Shown piece by piece: positions 27,751 through 35,791 of a stretch of DNA of 39,514 bases (position 1 is its first letter; every line of letters begins with the position of its first letter). The notes below the pieces were generated by a model. It did not search any database. It saw only the letters and a program-made list of their open reading frames with translations, and was not told the DNA's origin. A program made the translations under genes and the position numbers. Origin of the DNA: Cytophagales bacterium (GTDB taxonomy: Bacteria; Bacteroidota; Bacteroidia; Cytophagales; JAHDFW01); assembly GCA_020627945.1 (NCBI GenBank), contig JAHDFW010000013.1, positions 1-39,514 on the forward strand. The letters run 5' to 3'.

Positions 27751-27802
27751 TAGAAAACGTCTTCGTTAAAAATATGTTTGAGACTTAGGTGACCCTTAAA
27801 AT

Positions 27803-28765
27803 TTACTTTCCACCGTCGTCCCAGTCATCTTCGTCGTCAGTGGTGTCTTCTTCCTCGGTTTCTTCTGTTTCTTCTGACTCCGTGTTTTCGGTGTCGTCTG
27901 AATCATCTTCTATGTTTAAGTCGTCCTCACTTCCACTATCAGTAGGAGCGGGGTCTGGTGCAGATTCTTCAGTAGGTTCAGTGCTTGAATCATCTGGAGT
28001 TGAGTCAAAAGAATCACTTTCTGAATCTGAATTGTTATCAGATGGAGCAGCTGAGCCATCTCCTCCTTCACTTCCTCCTTCTTCAACTTCGTCTACTTTT
28101 ATTTTTTTGATTTTTTTACGTGGTGTGAACGGACTAAACTCAATGCCTAATGATGCGATTAAGAATCTATCATTTGGAGCAGTAGTAGCCAATACATCAG
28201 TTTTGTCATTCAAATTGTAGTAAAACAAAACTTCAGGGACTAGCTTAACTCGATGTCCAACTTTAAGTGGTACTCCGAAACCAACAGGTATATTTACTTT
28301 GTATCCTTTAACTGAACCTCCGGAGGAAGCAGTAGCGTTATGATATGAAAGATTTAGTCCAGAAGTTAGATAAAGGTGCCAAAACTTTGGTGGTTTTCTT
28401 CTGTCAATATTGGTTCGGATTCTATCATACCTTAGGAATAACCTAGACATTCCACGAACCTGATAAAGAGCGGCACGTGTTGTGGTCCCGTTTTCATTAG
28501 CTCCTAAAAGTGCATATCTTCCACCAAAAACAAGGTCTAAACCAGCATTTACTTTGGTATTTGCAGATAACCCCATGTTGAAAGAGGTTCTTTTGGATTT
28601 TAGATCACCCCATAGAAATGTAGGTCCTGGTTCAATCGCAAATTTCCATGGACCTTTTCTATAATAAGAGTCAAACCTTTTTGAGTATTGTAAAGGTCGT
28701 TTTTTTTGAGCAAAAGCAGTGGTGGTGATCAGCCCTACAACTACTAAAATCAGCAGTTTCTTCAT
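27803..28765 (-). CDS. Outer-membrane beta-barrel-like protein with long acidic tail
   Basis: This 320-residue protein opens with a signal peptide (MKKLLILVVVGLITTTAFAQ). About 200 residues of alternating hydrophobic strands follow, typical of a small porin-like barrel (WKFAIEPGPTFLWGDL, FGGRYALLG, FLIASLGIEFSPF). Residues from about 225 on are extreme low complexity, nearly all Glu, Asp, Ser, Thr, Pro and Gly, after a short basic stretch RKKIKKIK. The barrel part is a clear paralog of the product of 29279-30076: both share PLxYSKxFDSxYR near the mature N terminus and YDRIRTNxDRRKxPK in the middle. The function is unknown. A tail of this kind would be natively unfolded and could bind cations or basic partners. 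It has its own -7 box and is separated by 117 nt from the lipoprotein gene. Confidence 0.8.
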   Translation of the reverse strand: MKKLLILVVVGLITTTAFAQKKRPLQYSKRFDSYYRKGPWKFAIEPGPTFLWGDLKSKRTSFNMGLSANTKVNAGLDLVFGGRYALLGANENGTTTRAALYQVRGMSRLFLRYDRIRTNIDRRKPPKFWHLYLTSGLNLSYHNATASSGGSVKGYKVNIPVGFGVPLKVGHRVKLVPEVLFYYNLNDKTDVLATTAPNDRFLIASLGIEFSPFTPRKKIKKIKVDEVEEGGSEGGDGSAAPSDNNSDSESDSFDSTPDDSSTEPTEESAPDPAPTDSGSEDDLNIEDDSDDTENTESEETEETEEEDTTDDEDDWDDGGK

Positions 28766-28798
28766 ACGTATCTAAATTACATGCACTATTCCTTAGCT

Positions 28799-28806
28799 CA
28801 AAGTTA
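28799..28806 (-). promoter_or_regulatory. -7 box (TAACTTTG) for the acidic-tail barrel gene
   Basis: The minus-strand sequence TAACTTTG is a full TAnnTTTG match, 33 nt before the ATG at 28765. It suggests that this gene, and perhaps recQ after it, has a transcript separate from the upstream paralog and lipoprotein. Confidence 0.5.
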
Positions 28807-28882
28807 CTAGAAATTTGAAAATATTGATTTATTCCAGAGCGGAATTATGCATCAAAATCTGCTGAGATGAAAATAACTTGGA

Positions 28883-29260
28883 TTATTGACGAATTAAGAA
28901 ATATTCCGCAGCCTTACCATTCAAATCTTTCTCGATAGTCATCTCGTTTTCCTCAAATGTTTGAATGTTTAGGTCGTACGCTTTGGTATCTGTAGCCACT
29001 TTAATTACATTTCTGGTTTCACCAAATTCCCAAGTACCATTATCAGAGGTGTGTTCAAAACTCCCGTCTTTTCCAAAAAGAAAAGTACTATTACCAGTTT
29101 CCTCATTTTCACCGTCTACTGTTAATCTACTAACTAACCAAGATCCTTCTAGGTTAGAAGCAGTAATTCGATAGCAGCAATTTTTCTTAGAACATCCTGA
29201 CAACAGAACAACGGACGTTAATATTATTGCATATAATGTAGGAGTAAGAATTCTTTTCAT
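28883..29260 (-). CDS. Lipocalin-like lipoprotein
   Basis: I place the start at ATG 29260 (125 residues); a TTG six codons earlier is possible but less likely. The N terminus MKRILTPTLYAI leads to a lipobox LLSGC, so the protein should be exported and lipid-anchored. The mature part (LEGSWLVSRLTVDGE, then FGKDGSFEHTSDNGTWEF) has the pattern of small Bacteroidota lipocalin-like domains, with a Trp early in the first strand and a GTWEF strand. A KNCCYR segment follows the lipobox directly, so extra disulfides near the membrane are possible. The gene starts 18 nt after the stop codon of the barrel gene 29279-30076, so the two are almost certainly cotranscribed. Ligand and role are unknown. Confidence 0.75.
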   Translation of the reverse strand: MKRILTPTLYAIILTSVVLLSGCSKKNCCYRITASNLEGSWLVSRLTVDGENEETGNSTFLFGKDGSFEHTSDNGTWEFGETRNVIKVATDTKAYDLNIQTFEENEMTIEKDLNGKAAEYFLIRQ

Positions 29261-29278
29261 TGCTGTATATAGTAACAA

Positions 29279-30076
29279 TTATTCTGAGGTTTCACTATCT
29301 GAATTTGAGGAGTCAGTGTCTAAGTCCTCTTCATTTCTTTTCTTCTTTAGTTTTATCTTTTTCTTTTTGAATAAAGAAATCAAACTAGTTGCTGGCTTGT
29401 ATTCAATTTTAATTGACGATATAACGTAGTGATCACTATTCTGCGAGAACGAAGTAATACCGTCCATTAAGTCGGTATTAGTGATATAATATAAAAATTC
29501 TGGAACTAAACTTATTTTATCATTGATGCGAATTGGAAAGCCATAACCAAAAGGAATCTGGAAAGTAGTTCTAGATATTGCATATGCATCCGTAGAATAG
29601 AAATGTCCAAATCTGGTTGGAGATGCGTTATAATACATAAGCGTCAGCCCAGTAGTAAGATACATCTTTAAAGTTTTTGGCTTCTTGCGTCTATCATAGT
29701 TAGTTCTAATTCTATCATAAACCAAAAAATACTTTCCAGTAACGTTGTAATGATAATAGTTGCCACAGAATTCCAATTGACGAGTGTCGTTGTGATCAAC
29801 CGAACTCATTCTGAAATATCGAACACCCGTAGATACTTCTATAGGAGGTAGAATACGATATGTTGCACCCATTCCAAAACTTGAAGAAGCGGGTTTAAGA
29901 CCTAAGTCACCTACAATATAGGAGAAGCCTGGCTCAACCGAATACCTTAAATCTCCTGTTCGATAGAACGAGTCAAAAAACTTGGAATATTTTAAGGGTT
30001 TGTTTTGTCCTATCATTTGGTTTACGAAACCAAATAAGAACCATATTAATACAAAAGACCTGAACAATACTTTCAT
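29279..30076 (-). CDS. Outer-membrane beta-barrel-like protein (paralog of 27803-28765)
   Basis: The product has 265 residues with a signal peptide (hydrophobic core SFVLIWFLFGF, likely cut near IGQ). Beta-strand-rich sequence with aromatic girdle residues fits an outer-membrane barrel. It shares PLKYSKFFDSFYR and YDRIRTNYDRRKKPK with the neighbour at 27803-28765, and the final strands of both read LVPExLxYY and then IxSxxIEY/FxP. A basic block of Lys near residues 237-246 is followed by a shorter acidic Ser/Asp/Glu tail of about 18 residues, a reduced version of the tail in the paralog. This points to a duplication with a lipoprotein gene now between the copies. Function unknown. It is the first gene of the barrel-lipoprotein pair, divergent from the glycosyltransferase gene. 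Confidence 0.78.
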   Translation of the reverse strand: MKVLFRSFVLIWFLFGFVNQMIGQNKPLKYSKFFDSFYRTGDLRYSVEPGFSYIVGDLGLKPASSSFGMGATYRILPPIEVSTGVRYFRMSSVDHNDTRQLEFCGNYYHYNVTGKYFLVYDRIRTNYDRRKKPKTLKMYLTTGLTLMYYNASPTRFGHFYSTDAYAISRTTFQIPFGYGFPIRINDKISLVPEFLYYITNTDLMDGITSFSQNSDHYVISSIKIEYKPATSLISLFKKKKIKLKKKRNEEDLDTDSSNSDSETSE

Positions 30077-30206
30077 AACCTCTAATATACAGAGATTTGT
30101 GAAATTTTCATAAATAAAAATGTGCTATTATCAGATATTCGTCATGATTTTTAGATTGAACTCATGTTAAATCTCTATTTTTACCCAAATTATAGGATTT
30201 AAATCT

Positions 30207-31835
30207 TTGATCAATCTTCGGACATTATCAATTGAACTGAACGGGAAAATAGTATTTCTGTTGTTTGCTATTTTTTGGACAATTTGTTGTTTGATAATAA
30301 ATCCAGTTGCTGATTTCCCTTTGAATGATGATTGGTCTTACGCCTTGTCAGTTAAGTCTCTTGCTGTGGATGGCAATCTTGAATATTGCGGATGGATGTC
30401 CATGACGTTGTTTTTTCAAGTTTTATGGGGTTCATTGTTTGTTAAGATTTTTGGATTTTCATTTACGGTACTTCGTTTTTCTACCATAGTGTTGGCTTTT
30501 TTTGGATCTTGGTTCACTTGGAGGTTATTTACTGAACTTAGGATTCATTCTGGAATGGCATTTTTGTATGCAGCGGTTATTAGTTTAAATCCAATCTTTC
30601 TAAATCTGTCTATGACATTTATGACGGATGTTCCATTCTATACTTTTGCGATAGCTAGCACATTTTACCTTCTTAGGTACATGAACACTCATAAAAGAGG
30701 TTTTTTAATAGCTGGAATAGTTCTAATGTGTTGTGCCATACTTATTCGCCAACTTGGACTTGCCGTGCCTGCAGGATTTTTCTTGTTTGGAATCTATAGA
30801 AGAAAATATTTCTACACCATCCCTTTATTAATAGGGTTGCTTTGTTTTGCAGTTTACCAATTTAGCGTTCCCTATTTCATAGAAGATCTGGGAAGAAGCA
30901 ATGAGATTAATAATTTATTGCTGGAACGAGTTCTACAGAATCCTTTTCAAACATTGATGGATATCATAAAAAGGAGCATAATTTTCTTTATTTACTTTGG
31001 TTTATTCTTTGCTCCAATTCTTATTTTCTTACACATGCCTAAGGGTAAGTATGTAGATTGGCTTTGGTTGGTGATAGCCCTCGTTTCTACATATATCTTG
31101 TTTAGCGTTGATTTCCTAATGCCTTTAAATAAGAATATTTTAGTTGATTTCGGAATTGGCCCAAGAACACTTTACGACGTGCATGTTACCGAAGAGACAG
31201 ACTTAAGTACACTACCGATATTTTCTCGTTTGCAATTTACATTTATTGGTTTAATGTTCGGATTGAAGGTTGTTGAAGGTGTGTTTCGTAAAGTAGTTTG
31301 GTTAAGGACGACCAGTTTCCAACGACCCAATTCGTACATGGTTATGATTTGCATTGGAATTTGTTATTTAATTCCGATTATGGCGGTAGATAATTTTGAC
31401 CGTTATTATTTATTCCTGTTCCCAATTGTTGTGGCATTAATTGCTAATTACCTTACCATTAGAAGAACACTTTGGAAAGGGGTGCAATGGGTTTTTATGA
31501 CTACATTTTTATGTATGTTTACATTTTTAGGAAATTCATATTATTTTGCGTGGAATAGAGCAAGATGGCAAGGGATTGAGTATTTGGTTAATGATTTAAA
31601 AGTACCAACAAATCGAATCGATGGAGGATTTGAATATAACGGATGGTATAATTACAATCCTGACGATTTTAATGACAACGTGAAAAATCTTTGGGTGCCT
31701 AATGATGATTATAGAATCTGTTTTGAATCAATAAACGGATATGAGGTTATAAAAGAATACCCTTATCGGGAATGGCTGAAATTTGGAAGCGAACGGACCG
31801 TAAAAGTTCTAAGGAAGGAAGGAATTACAGAATAA
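30207..31835 (+). CDS. Membrane glycosyltransferase of GT-C type (ArnT/PMT-like, family 39)
   Basis: The 542-residue polytopic protein has about ten to twelve hydrophobic segments. An Asp pair sits in the first extracytoplasmic loop (FPLNDDWSYAL, near residue 40), the hallmark of GT-C enzymes that use polyprenyl-phosphate sugars. The segment FMTDVPFYTFA after the third or fourth membrane helix is also typical. It should transfer a sugar to lipid, protein or polysaccharide on the periplasmic side. Donor and acceptor cannot be read. The only usable start is TTG 30207, since an in-frame stop lies at 30168 and the first in-frame ATG is far inside; a rare ATT is the alternative. The next gene begins 1 nt after its stop codon, so this is the head of a small operon running through hemH. 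Confidence 0.8.
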   Translation: MINLRTLSIELNGKIVFLLFAIFWTICCLIINPVADFPLNDDWSYALSVKSLAVDGNLEYCGWMSMTLFFQVLWGSLFVKIFGFSFTVLRFSTIVLAFFGSWFTWRLFTELRIHSGMAFLYAAVISLNPIFLNLSMTFMTDVPFYTFAIASTFYLLRYMNTHKRGFLIAGIVLMCCAILIRQLGLAVPAGFFLFGIYRRKYFYTIPLLIGLLCFAVYQFSVPYFIEDLGRSNEINNLLLERVLQNPFQTLMDIIKRSIIFFIYFGLFFAPILIFLHMPKGKYVDWLWLVIALVSTYILFSVDFLMPLNKNILVDFGIGPRTLYDVHVTEETDLSTLPIFSRLQFTFIGLMFGLKVVEGVFRKVVWLRTTSFQRPNSYMVMICIGICYLIPIMAVDNFDRYYLFLFPIVVALIANYLTIRRTLWKGVQWVFMTTFLCMFTFLGNSYYFAWNRARWQGIEYLVNDLKVPTNRIDGGFEYNGWYNYNPDDFNDNVKNLWVPNDDYRICFESINGYEVIKEYPYREWLKFGSERTVKVLRKEGITE

Positions 31836-31836
31836 A

Positions 31837-32544
31837 ATGTCGTCAGGAAAACTATATTTAATTCCAACAGAGTTGGCAGAAAACAGTACAGAAAAGGTAT
31901 TGCCATCATCGATATTTTCGTTGGTTGATGAACTGGATTTTTTTGCAGTAGAAAATATTAGATCTGCAAGGAGGTTTATTCGTCGCGCAAGTGAGGAAAA
32001 GGTAATTGATTCTATTCAATTTGAAGTTTTTGATAAGAACTCCGTGAAAGGCTTGGCTGAGAATTTATTATTGGAAGTTTTGCAAGGGAGAAGTTTAGGT
32101 GTGCTTTCTGAAGCTGGATGTCCAGGTATTGCAGATCCTGGTGCAGTTTTAGTGGAAAAAGCACATGAAATGGGAGTTAAAGTTGTTCCAATGGTTGGAC
32201 CTAGTTCAATTCTATTGGCATTAATCGCTTCTGGGATGAACGGTCAAAATTTTGCCTTTAGTGGGTATCTTCCTATTCAAGATGGGGAGCGCGCTTCTGC
32301 AATTAAAAAATTGGATAAAGAAATTTACCGAAGCAACCAGACTCAAATCTTTATGGAAACTCCATATCGTAACGATAAACTCCTTAAAGATTTGACCAAA
32401 TTTTGTAACCCCAAAACTAAATTGTGCGTGGCATGTAATATAACTGCAGAAGACGAGTATATTGAGACTATGTCGATTCAGGATTGGAAAAAAATGAAGG
32501 TGAATTTGCACAAAAAGCCCGTAATGTTTGTTTTAGGAAAGTAG
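31837..32544 (+). CDS. RsmI-like SAM-dependent methyltransferase (tetrapyrrole methylase fold)
   Basis: The 235-residue cytoplasmic protein has the tetrapyrrole-methylase fold as used by RsmI, which 2'-O-methylates C1402 of 16S rRNA. Matching motifs are the opening GKLYLIPT, VENIRSARRFIRR, the SEAGCPGIADPG loop that binds SAM, VVPMVGPSSILLAL and FMETPYRNDKLL. It differs from standard RsmI: the TPIGNLxD motif is replaced by PTELAENS, and the protein is about 50 residues shorter than E. coli RsmI. Many Bacteroidota carry such a divergent paralog, so the rRNA substrate is not secure. The start codon lies 1 nt after the glycosyltransferase stop codon, and hemH follows 27 nt later. Being next to a tetrapyrrole gene may be chance, but a small-molecule substrate cannot be excluded. 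Confidence 0.85.
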   Translation: MSSGKLYLIPTELAENSTEKVLPSSIFSLVDELDFFAVENIRSARRFIRRASEEKVIDSIQFEVFDKNSVKGLAENLLLEVLQGRSLGVLSEAGCPGIADPGAVLVEKAHEMGVKVVPMVGPSSILLALIASGMNGQNFAFSGYLPIQDGERASAIKKLDKEIYRSNQTQIFMETPYRNDKLLKDLTKFCNPKTKLCVACNITAEDEYIETMSIQDWKKMKVNLHKKPVMFVLGK

Positions 32545-32571
32545 TACGAAAATTAATAGAAGGAAATAAAA

Positions 32572-33588
32572 ATGAAAGGTGTCTTATTAATTAATCTAGG
32601 AACTCCAGATAGCCCTGAAGTAAAAGATGTAAGAAAATACTTGAGAGAATTTCTTATGGACGAATATGTTATCGATTTGCCCTTTATCACTCGGTGGTTT
32701 TTGGTAAATGTAATCATAGCAACTTTCAGAGCTCCTAAGTCAGCAAAAATATATAAGGAATTGTGGACCGAAAACGGCTCTCCTTTATTGTATTATGGAC
32801 TGCAGGTGGAAAAGATGCTTCAGGAGAGTATGGGAGAAGAGGTTTATGTTCGTTTAGCAATGCGTTATCAGAATCCTTCCATTCAATCTGTGCTTAAAGA
32901 AATAAAGGAGAAAGGAATTACTGATTTAGTTGTGTTGCCGTTATACCCGCAGTACGCTTCTTCATCTTCTAAGTCTAGTATAGAAAAGGTGAAAACAGAA
33001 TTAGCCAAAATGAATTATGATCCAAAGGTCAAATTCATTGAGAATTTTGTCGGAGAGGAAGATTTTATTAAGCTTTTTGCTCGTTTAGGGAATAAATATT
33101 GGCAGACTGGCGAATACGAAAAAGTTCTATTTAGCTACCATGGAGTTCCTGAAAGACATATTTTAAAAGACTGTACGAATAACTACTGTCAATTGAGTGA
33201 TAAATGTTGTTCCAAATATAGTAATGCAAATAGGCTTTGCTATAGAGCTCAATGCTATGAAACGTCTAGAAGAATTGCAGAGCAAATGAATTTGAGCCAA
33301 GATCAATATGATGTTGCTTTTCAGTCTAGATTAGAAACTCGTGCTAAGGACCCTTGGCTAAAACCTTATTCAGATTTAGTAATCGAAGAATACCCAGAGC
33401 AGGGTTATAAAAAAGTACTTGCTTTCTCACCATCTTTTATTGCCGATTGCCTTGAAACAACCATTGAAGTGGGGGAGGAGTTTAAAGAGATTTTTGAAGA
33501 AAATGGAGGTGAAAAGTGGCAATTGGTAGAGAGTTTAAACGATGATCCTGAGTGGATAGCAGTTCTTAAAAAAATGGTTACTGTTTAG
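32572..33588 (+). CDS. hemH: Ferrochelatase
   Basis: HemH inserts ferrous iron into protoporphyrin IX (or coproporphyrin III), the metal-insertion step of heme synthesis. Its 338 residues begin with LLINLGTPDSPEVKDVRKYL. The catalytic His is H190 in FSYHGVPERH, and the second acidic motif is near EYPEQGYKKVLAFSPSFIADCLET. A cysteine-rich stretch follows the catalytic His, with six Cys at 201, 206, 212, 213, 223 and 228, in the loop RLCYRAQCYETSR used for porphyrin binding. Such clusters may hold an iron-sulfur centre, as seen in some other ferrochelatases, but this is not shown. It is the third gene of the operon after the GT-C and RsmI-like genes. A good -7 box starts the next transcript 29 nt after its stop codon. 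Confidence 0.97.
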   Translation: MKGVLLINLGTPDSPEVKDVRKYLREFLMDEYVIDLPFITRWFLVNVIIATFRAPKSAKIYKELWTENGSPLLYYGLQVEKMLQESMGEEVYVRLAMRYQNPSIQSVLKEIKEKGITDLVVLPLYPQYASSSSKSSIEKVKTELAKMNYDPKVKFIENFVGEEDFIKLFARLGNKYWQTGEYEKVLFSYHGVPERHILKDCTNNYCQLSDKCCSKYSNANRLCYRAQCYETSRRIAEQMNLSQDQYDVAFQSRLETRAKDPWLKPYSDLVIEEYPEQGYKKVLAFSPSFIADCLETTIEVGEEFKEIFEENGGEKWQLVESLNDDPEWIAVLKKMVTV

Positions 33589-33616
33589 TGGCTTAGGATT
33601 TTAAGACGTTTTTTAC

Positions 33617-33624
33617 TACATTTG
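33617..33624 (+). promoter_or_regulatory. -7 box (TACATTTG) for the barrel/lipoprotein pair
   Basis: TACATTTG is a full TAnnTTTG match between hemH and the barrel gene, 23 nt before the likely ATG at 33647. It implies a short leader of about 15 nt. A -33 TTG is not obvious. Confidence 0.55.
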
Positions 33625-33646
33625 TATAATACCTAAAGTGTATTCT

Positions 33647-34339
33647 ATGATGAAGAAAAGCCTTCTGGTTTTATTGACCACAATCATGATGTTAGGAATG
33701 GCATCTGGTCAATCCTATTATGAGAAGTATACTGATCCCAATAAAAGAGATATTAGAGCATTATCTCCTTTAAATGCGTTGTGTGTCAGATTTATGCCAG
33801 CTTTCTATCTAGATTGCGGTGCAATAGAGATCGAATACCCACTTTCGACGAGTTTGTCGGTAGGGGTTAACATGCTTGGTAAATTAGGACGTACCGATAA
33901 TGGGACTACTATTAATTTTAAAATGAGGCCTGAGACTTATCAGGATGCTGCTTTTAGAGCAGAATTTGCGTTGAAGTTTTATATTCCAATGTGGTGGGAT
34001 AAAGAGGCTGGTTTTAATGCTCCATCAGGTTTGTATCTGCAAGGTAATGCAAGTTATGGTAATTTACTTTTCTATGACGGAAACATACGTCCATATACCT
34101 TCCATAGCCGTTGGAAAAAAATTAATGGAGGACAACTTAGAACACCAACACAGTTGGATTTACCTTCTGATATTGGTTTAGGAGGAGGAATTGGTTATCA
34201 AGCGATAGTTATTCCGAATCATTTTATTGCCAATATTATGGTTGGTATGCATACTTACAGAAGATTCGTTCAAGCTAAGGGTAATTTTGACCCTGATTTA
34301 TCATTTTATGTATCGCCTTCTATAGGTTGGGTTTTTTAG
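33647..34339 (+). CDS. Probable outer-membrane beta-barrel protein
   Basis: I start at ATG 33647 (230 residues, with a second ATG directly after); a GTG nine bases earlier is also in frame. A signal peptide (KKSLLVLLTTIMMLGMASGQ) is followed by a Tyr-rich mature N terminus (SYYEKYTDP). Strand-like segments then alternate with turns, for example SVGVNMLGKLG, FRAEFALKFYIP, GLYLQGNASYGNLLFY and LGGGIGYQAIVIP. It ends in SIGWVF, the terminal aromatic residue recognised by the BAM machinery. I know no specific family. The next gene, a lipoprotein, starts 17 nt after its stop codon, so the pair is probably cotranscribed and may act together at the outer membrane. Confidence 0.75.
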   Translation: MMKKSLLVLLTTIMMLGMASGQSYYEKYTDPNKRDIRALSPLNALCVRFMPAFYLDCGAIEIEYPLSTSLSVGVNMLGKLGRTDNGTTINFKMRPETYQDAAFRAEFALKFYIPMWWDKEAGFNAPSGLYLQGNASYGNLLFYDGNIRPYTFHSRWKKINGGQLRTPTQLDLPSDIGLGGGIGYQAIVIPNHFIANIMVGMHTYRRFVQAKGNFDPDLSFYVSPSIGWVF

Positions 34340-34356
34340 TTTTGATAAGGAAAGGT

Positions 34357-34794
34357 ATGATGAAGAGGTTAGCCCTATATGTAGTGTCTTGTTTAGTGTT
34401 GTTCGCTTGTAAAGAACCTTATATTGAAACACTAAACGTGTTAGATGATGATTTGCTCGTTACACCAGGAGCGTCTAAGGCAGCATGGTGGGATACAAAT
34501 ACCATTTACTATTTCTCAGAAGGAAATCGAAAAGATACTATTGAGTATTCTAAAAAACATGTGAGAACGGGACAAGGAACTAATGTTCTTACCACCGATT
34601 CTGTTTGGGGAACCATGCAGGTCGATACCGTTAGAAAACAAATAACGTTTAGTGTTGAAGGGTTTATGACGAAGGATAGTGTTTTACTGGACTCAAGTTT
34701 GAACTCTACAACTTGGATTTATAGCCGTCAAGATACCTTTCTTAAGTACGAAAGTAATACTACACTTGGAACTCTTACTCCTTATAGACAGTAA
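34357..34794 (+). CDS. Hypothetical lipoprotein
   Basis: The protein has 145 residues from ATG 34357; an upstream in-frame TTG would overlap the preceding gene. The N terminus MMKRLALYVVSCLVLFACK carries a lipobox (LFAC), so it is predicted to be lipid-anchored. The mature part is rich in Thr, Asp and Ser with several short strands (NTIYYFSEGNRKDTIEYS, QVDTVRKQITFSVEGF) and resembles no family I can name. A purine-rich AAGGAAAGG precedes the start codon, one of the better Shine-Dalgarno-like sequences in the window. It follows the barrel gene closely, which suggests an envelope partner role. Confidence 0.7.
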   Translation: MMKRLALYVVSCLVLFACKEPYIETLNVLDDDLLVTPGASKAAWWDTNTIYYFSEGNRKDTIEYSKKHVRTGQGTNVLTTDSVWGTMQVDTVRKQITFSVEGFMTKDSVLLDSSLNSTTWIYSRQDTFLKYESNTTLGTLTPYRQ

Positions 34795-34831
34795 TTGTTA
34801 CTTTCTGATTAACACTTAAGCTTCTCTTATA

Positions 34832-35791
34832 TTGTCCCTTGAGATAATTCCATATCAAGATAAACACGCTTTTCAGTGGGATGATTTTGTTAATCAAGAA
34901 TCAGCTAACGGAACAATTTTTCATACGCGTTTATTTCTTTCCTATCATGAAGAGGGTAGGTTTGAGGATCGGTCTATTCTGATATTTCATAATGGGGAAT
35001 TAGTAGCAGTAATGCTGTTAGCCTTAAAAAATGGCGTATTGATTTCTCACCCTGGGACTTCGGGTGGAGGATTAGTTCTTCGATCGGATTATATGAAGTA
35101 TTCGAAGGCTAACCTTGTGTACAGCGCAATTCAGGACAGGTACGACCGTACAATAAGTCGGATGCTTTTAGTTGAGGAGATTTTTTGTCGTGGAAATATT
35201 AAACCGTTATTGCAGTTGTGGCAGCTGGAATATTCCATGAAAGTAGAACCTTCCATGTATTTCGATCTTCAAGAGGAGCAACTGATTGCCAATCAGCGAC
35301 TCCGAGAAGGGATGAGCTCATTCATTAGGGTGCCTAATATAAGGTTACTAATGGTCGATAATGATTCGGATTATGAAAGATTTCATGAAATGTTTGTAGC
35401 CAACCTTGATCGCCATGGTATAAAACCAGTACATTCTCTGCACGAATTGATTAAACTTAGAGATTTACTAGGTAAGAAAATACGTTTATATATCGTTTTA
35501 GATGGTGAAGTAGTTGTGGCAGGAGTATGGGCCATACAAGCAACTTCAGACAGTTGGCATGCTCAATACTTAAGCAGAAATTACAATTACGAAGGTATTG
35601 GTCATCAATATGCTCTGTCGTCTTTGATTAGTCATGTAAGAGGAGAGTTACAGCGAGAAGGATTTAAGTACTTTTCCTTGGGATCATGTTATGGTGGGCC
35701 TAATTCGGAATTCAGTGAGGGGTTATGTGAATTTAAGGAAAAACTTGGTACCGAAATGTGTTTTAGATACCGTTTTAACTTAAACGAATAG
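34832..35791 (+). CDS. FemAB/GNAT-like acyltransferase family protein
   Basis: The 319-residue soluble protein has two halves resembling the tandem GNAT folds of FemAB-like proteins. The N-terminal half shows NGTIFHTRLFLSYHEE and a strand pair around ILIFHNGELVAVMLLAL. The C-terminal half has VVVAGVWAIQATSDSWHAQYLSRN and then FKYFSLGSCYGGPNSEFSEGL leading to CEFKEKLG, the typical FemAB-like ending. Such proteins often transfer acyl or aminoacyl groups in envelope or polysaccharide synthesis; the substrate here is unknown. The start is uncertain: TTG 34832 is the best in-frame candidate, with no ATG near. Its 3' end overlaps the convergent aminotransferase gene by 17 nt. Confidence 0.78.
   Translation: MSLEIIPYQDKHAFQWDDFVNQESANGTIFHTRLFLSYHEEGRFEDRSILIFHNGELVAVMLLALKNGVLISHPGTSGGGLVLRSDYMKYSKANLVYSAIQDRYDRTISRMLLVEEIFCRGNIKPLLQLWQLEYSMKVEPSMYFDLQEEQLIANQRLREGMSSFIRVPNIRLLMVDNDSDYERFHEMFVANLDRHGIKPVHSLHELIKLRDLLGKKIRLYIVLDGEVVVAGVWAIQATSDSWHAQYLSRNYNYEGIGHQYALSSLISHVRGELQREGFKYFSLGSCYGGPNSEFSEGLCEFKEKLGTEMCFRYRFNLNE

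Noticed and set aside
27789-28220. Plus-strand Ser-rich open frame of 143 codons
   Set aside because: It is the mirror of the Glu/Asp/Ser-coding acidic tail of the barrel gene; the composition is a by-product and there is no start context.
30168-30209. Promoter-like TAAATCTTTG before the glycosyltransferase gene
   Set aside because: The spacing between TA and TTTG is four bases rather than two, and the match overlaps the proposed TTG start codon.
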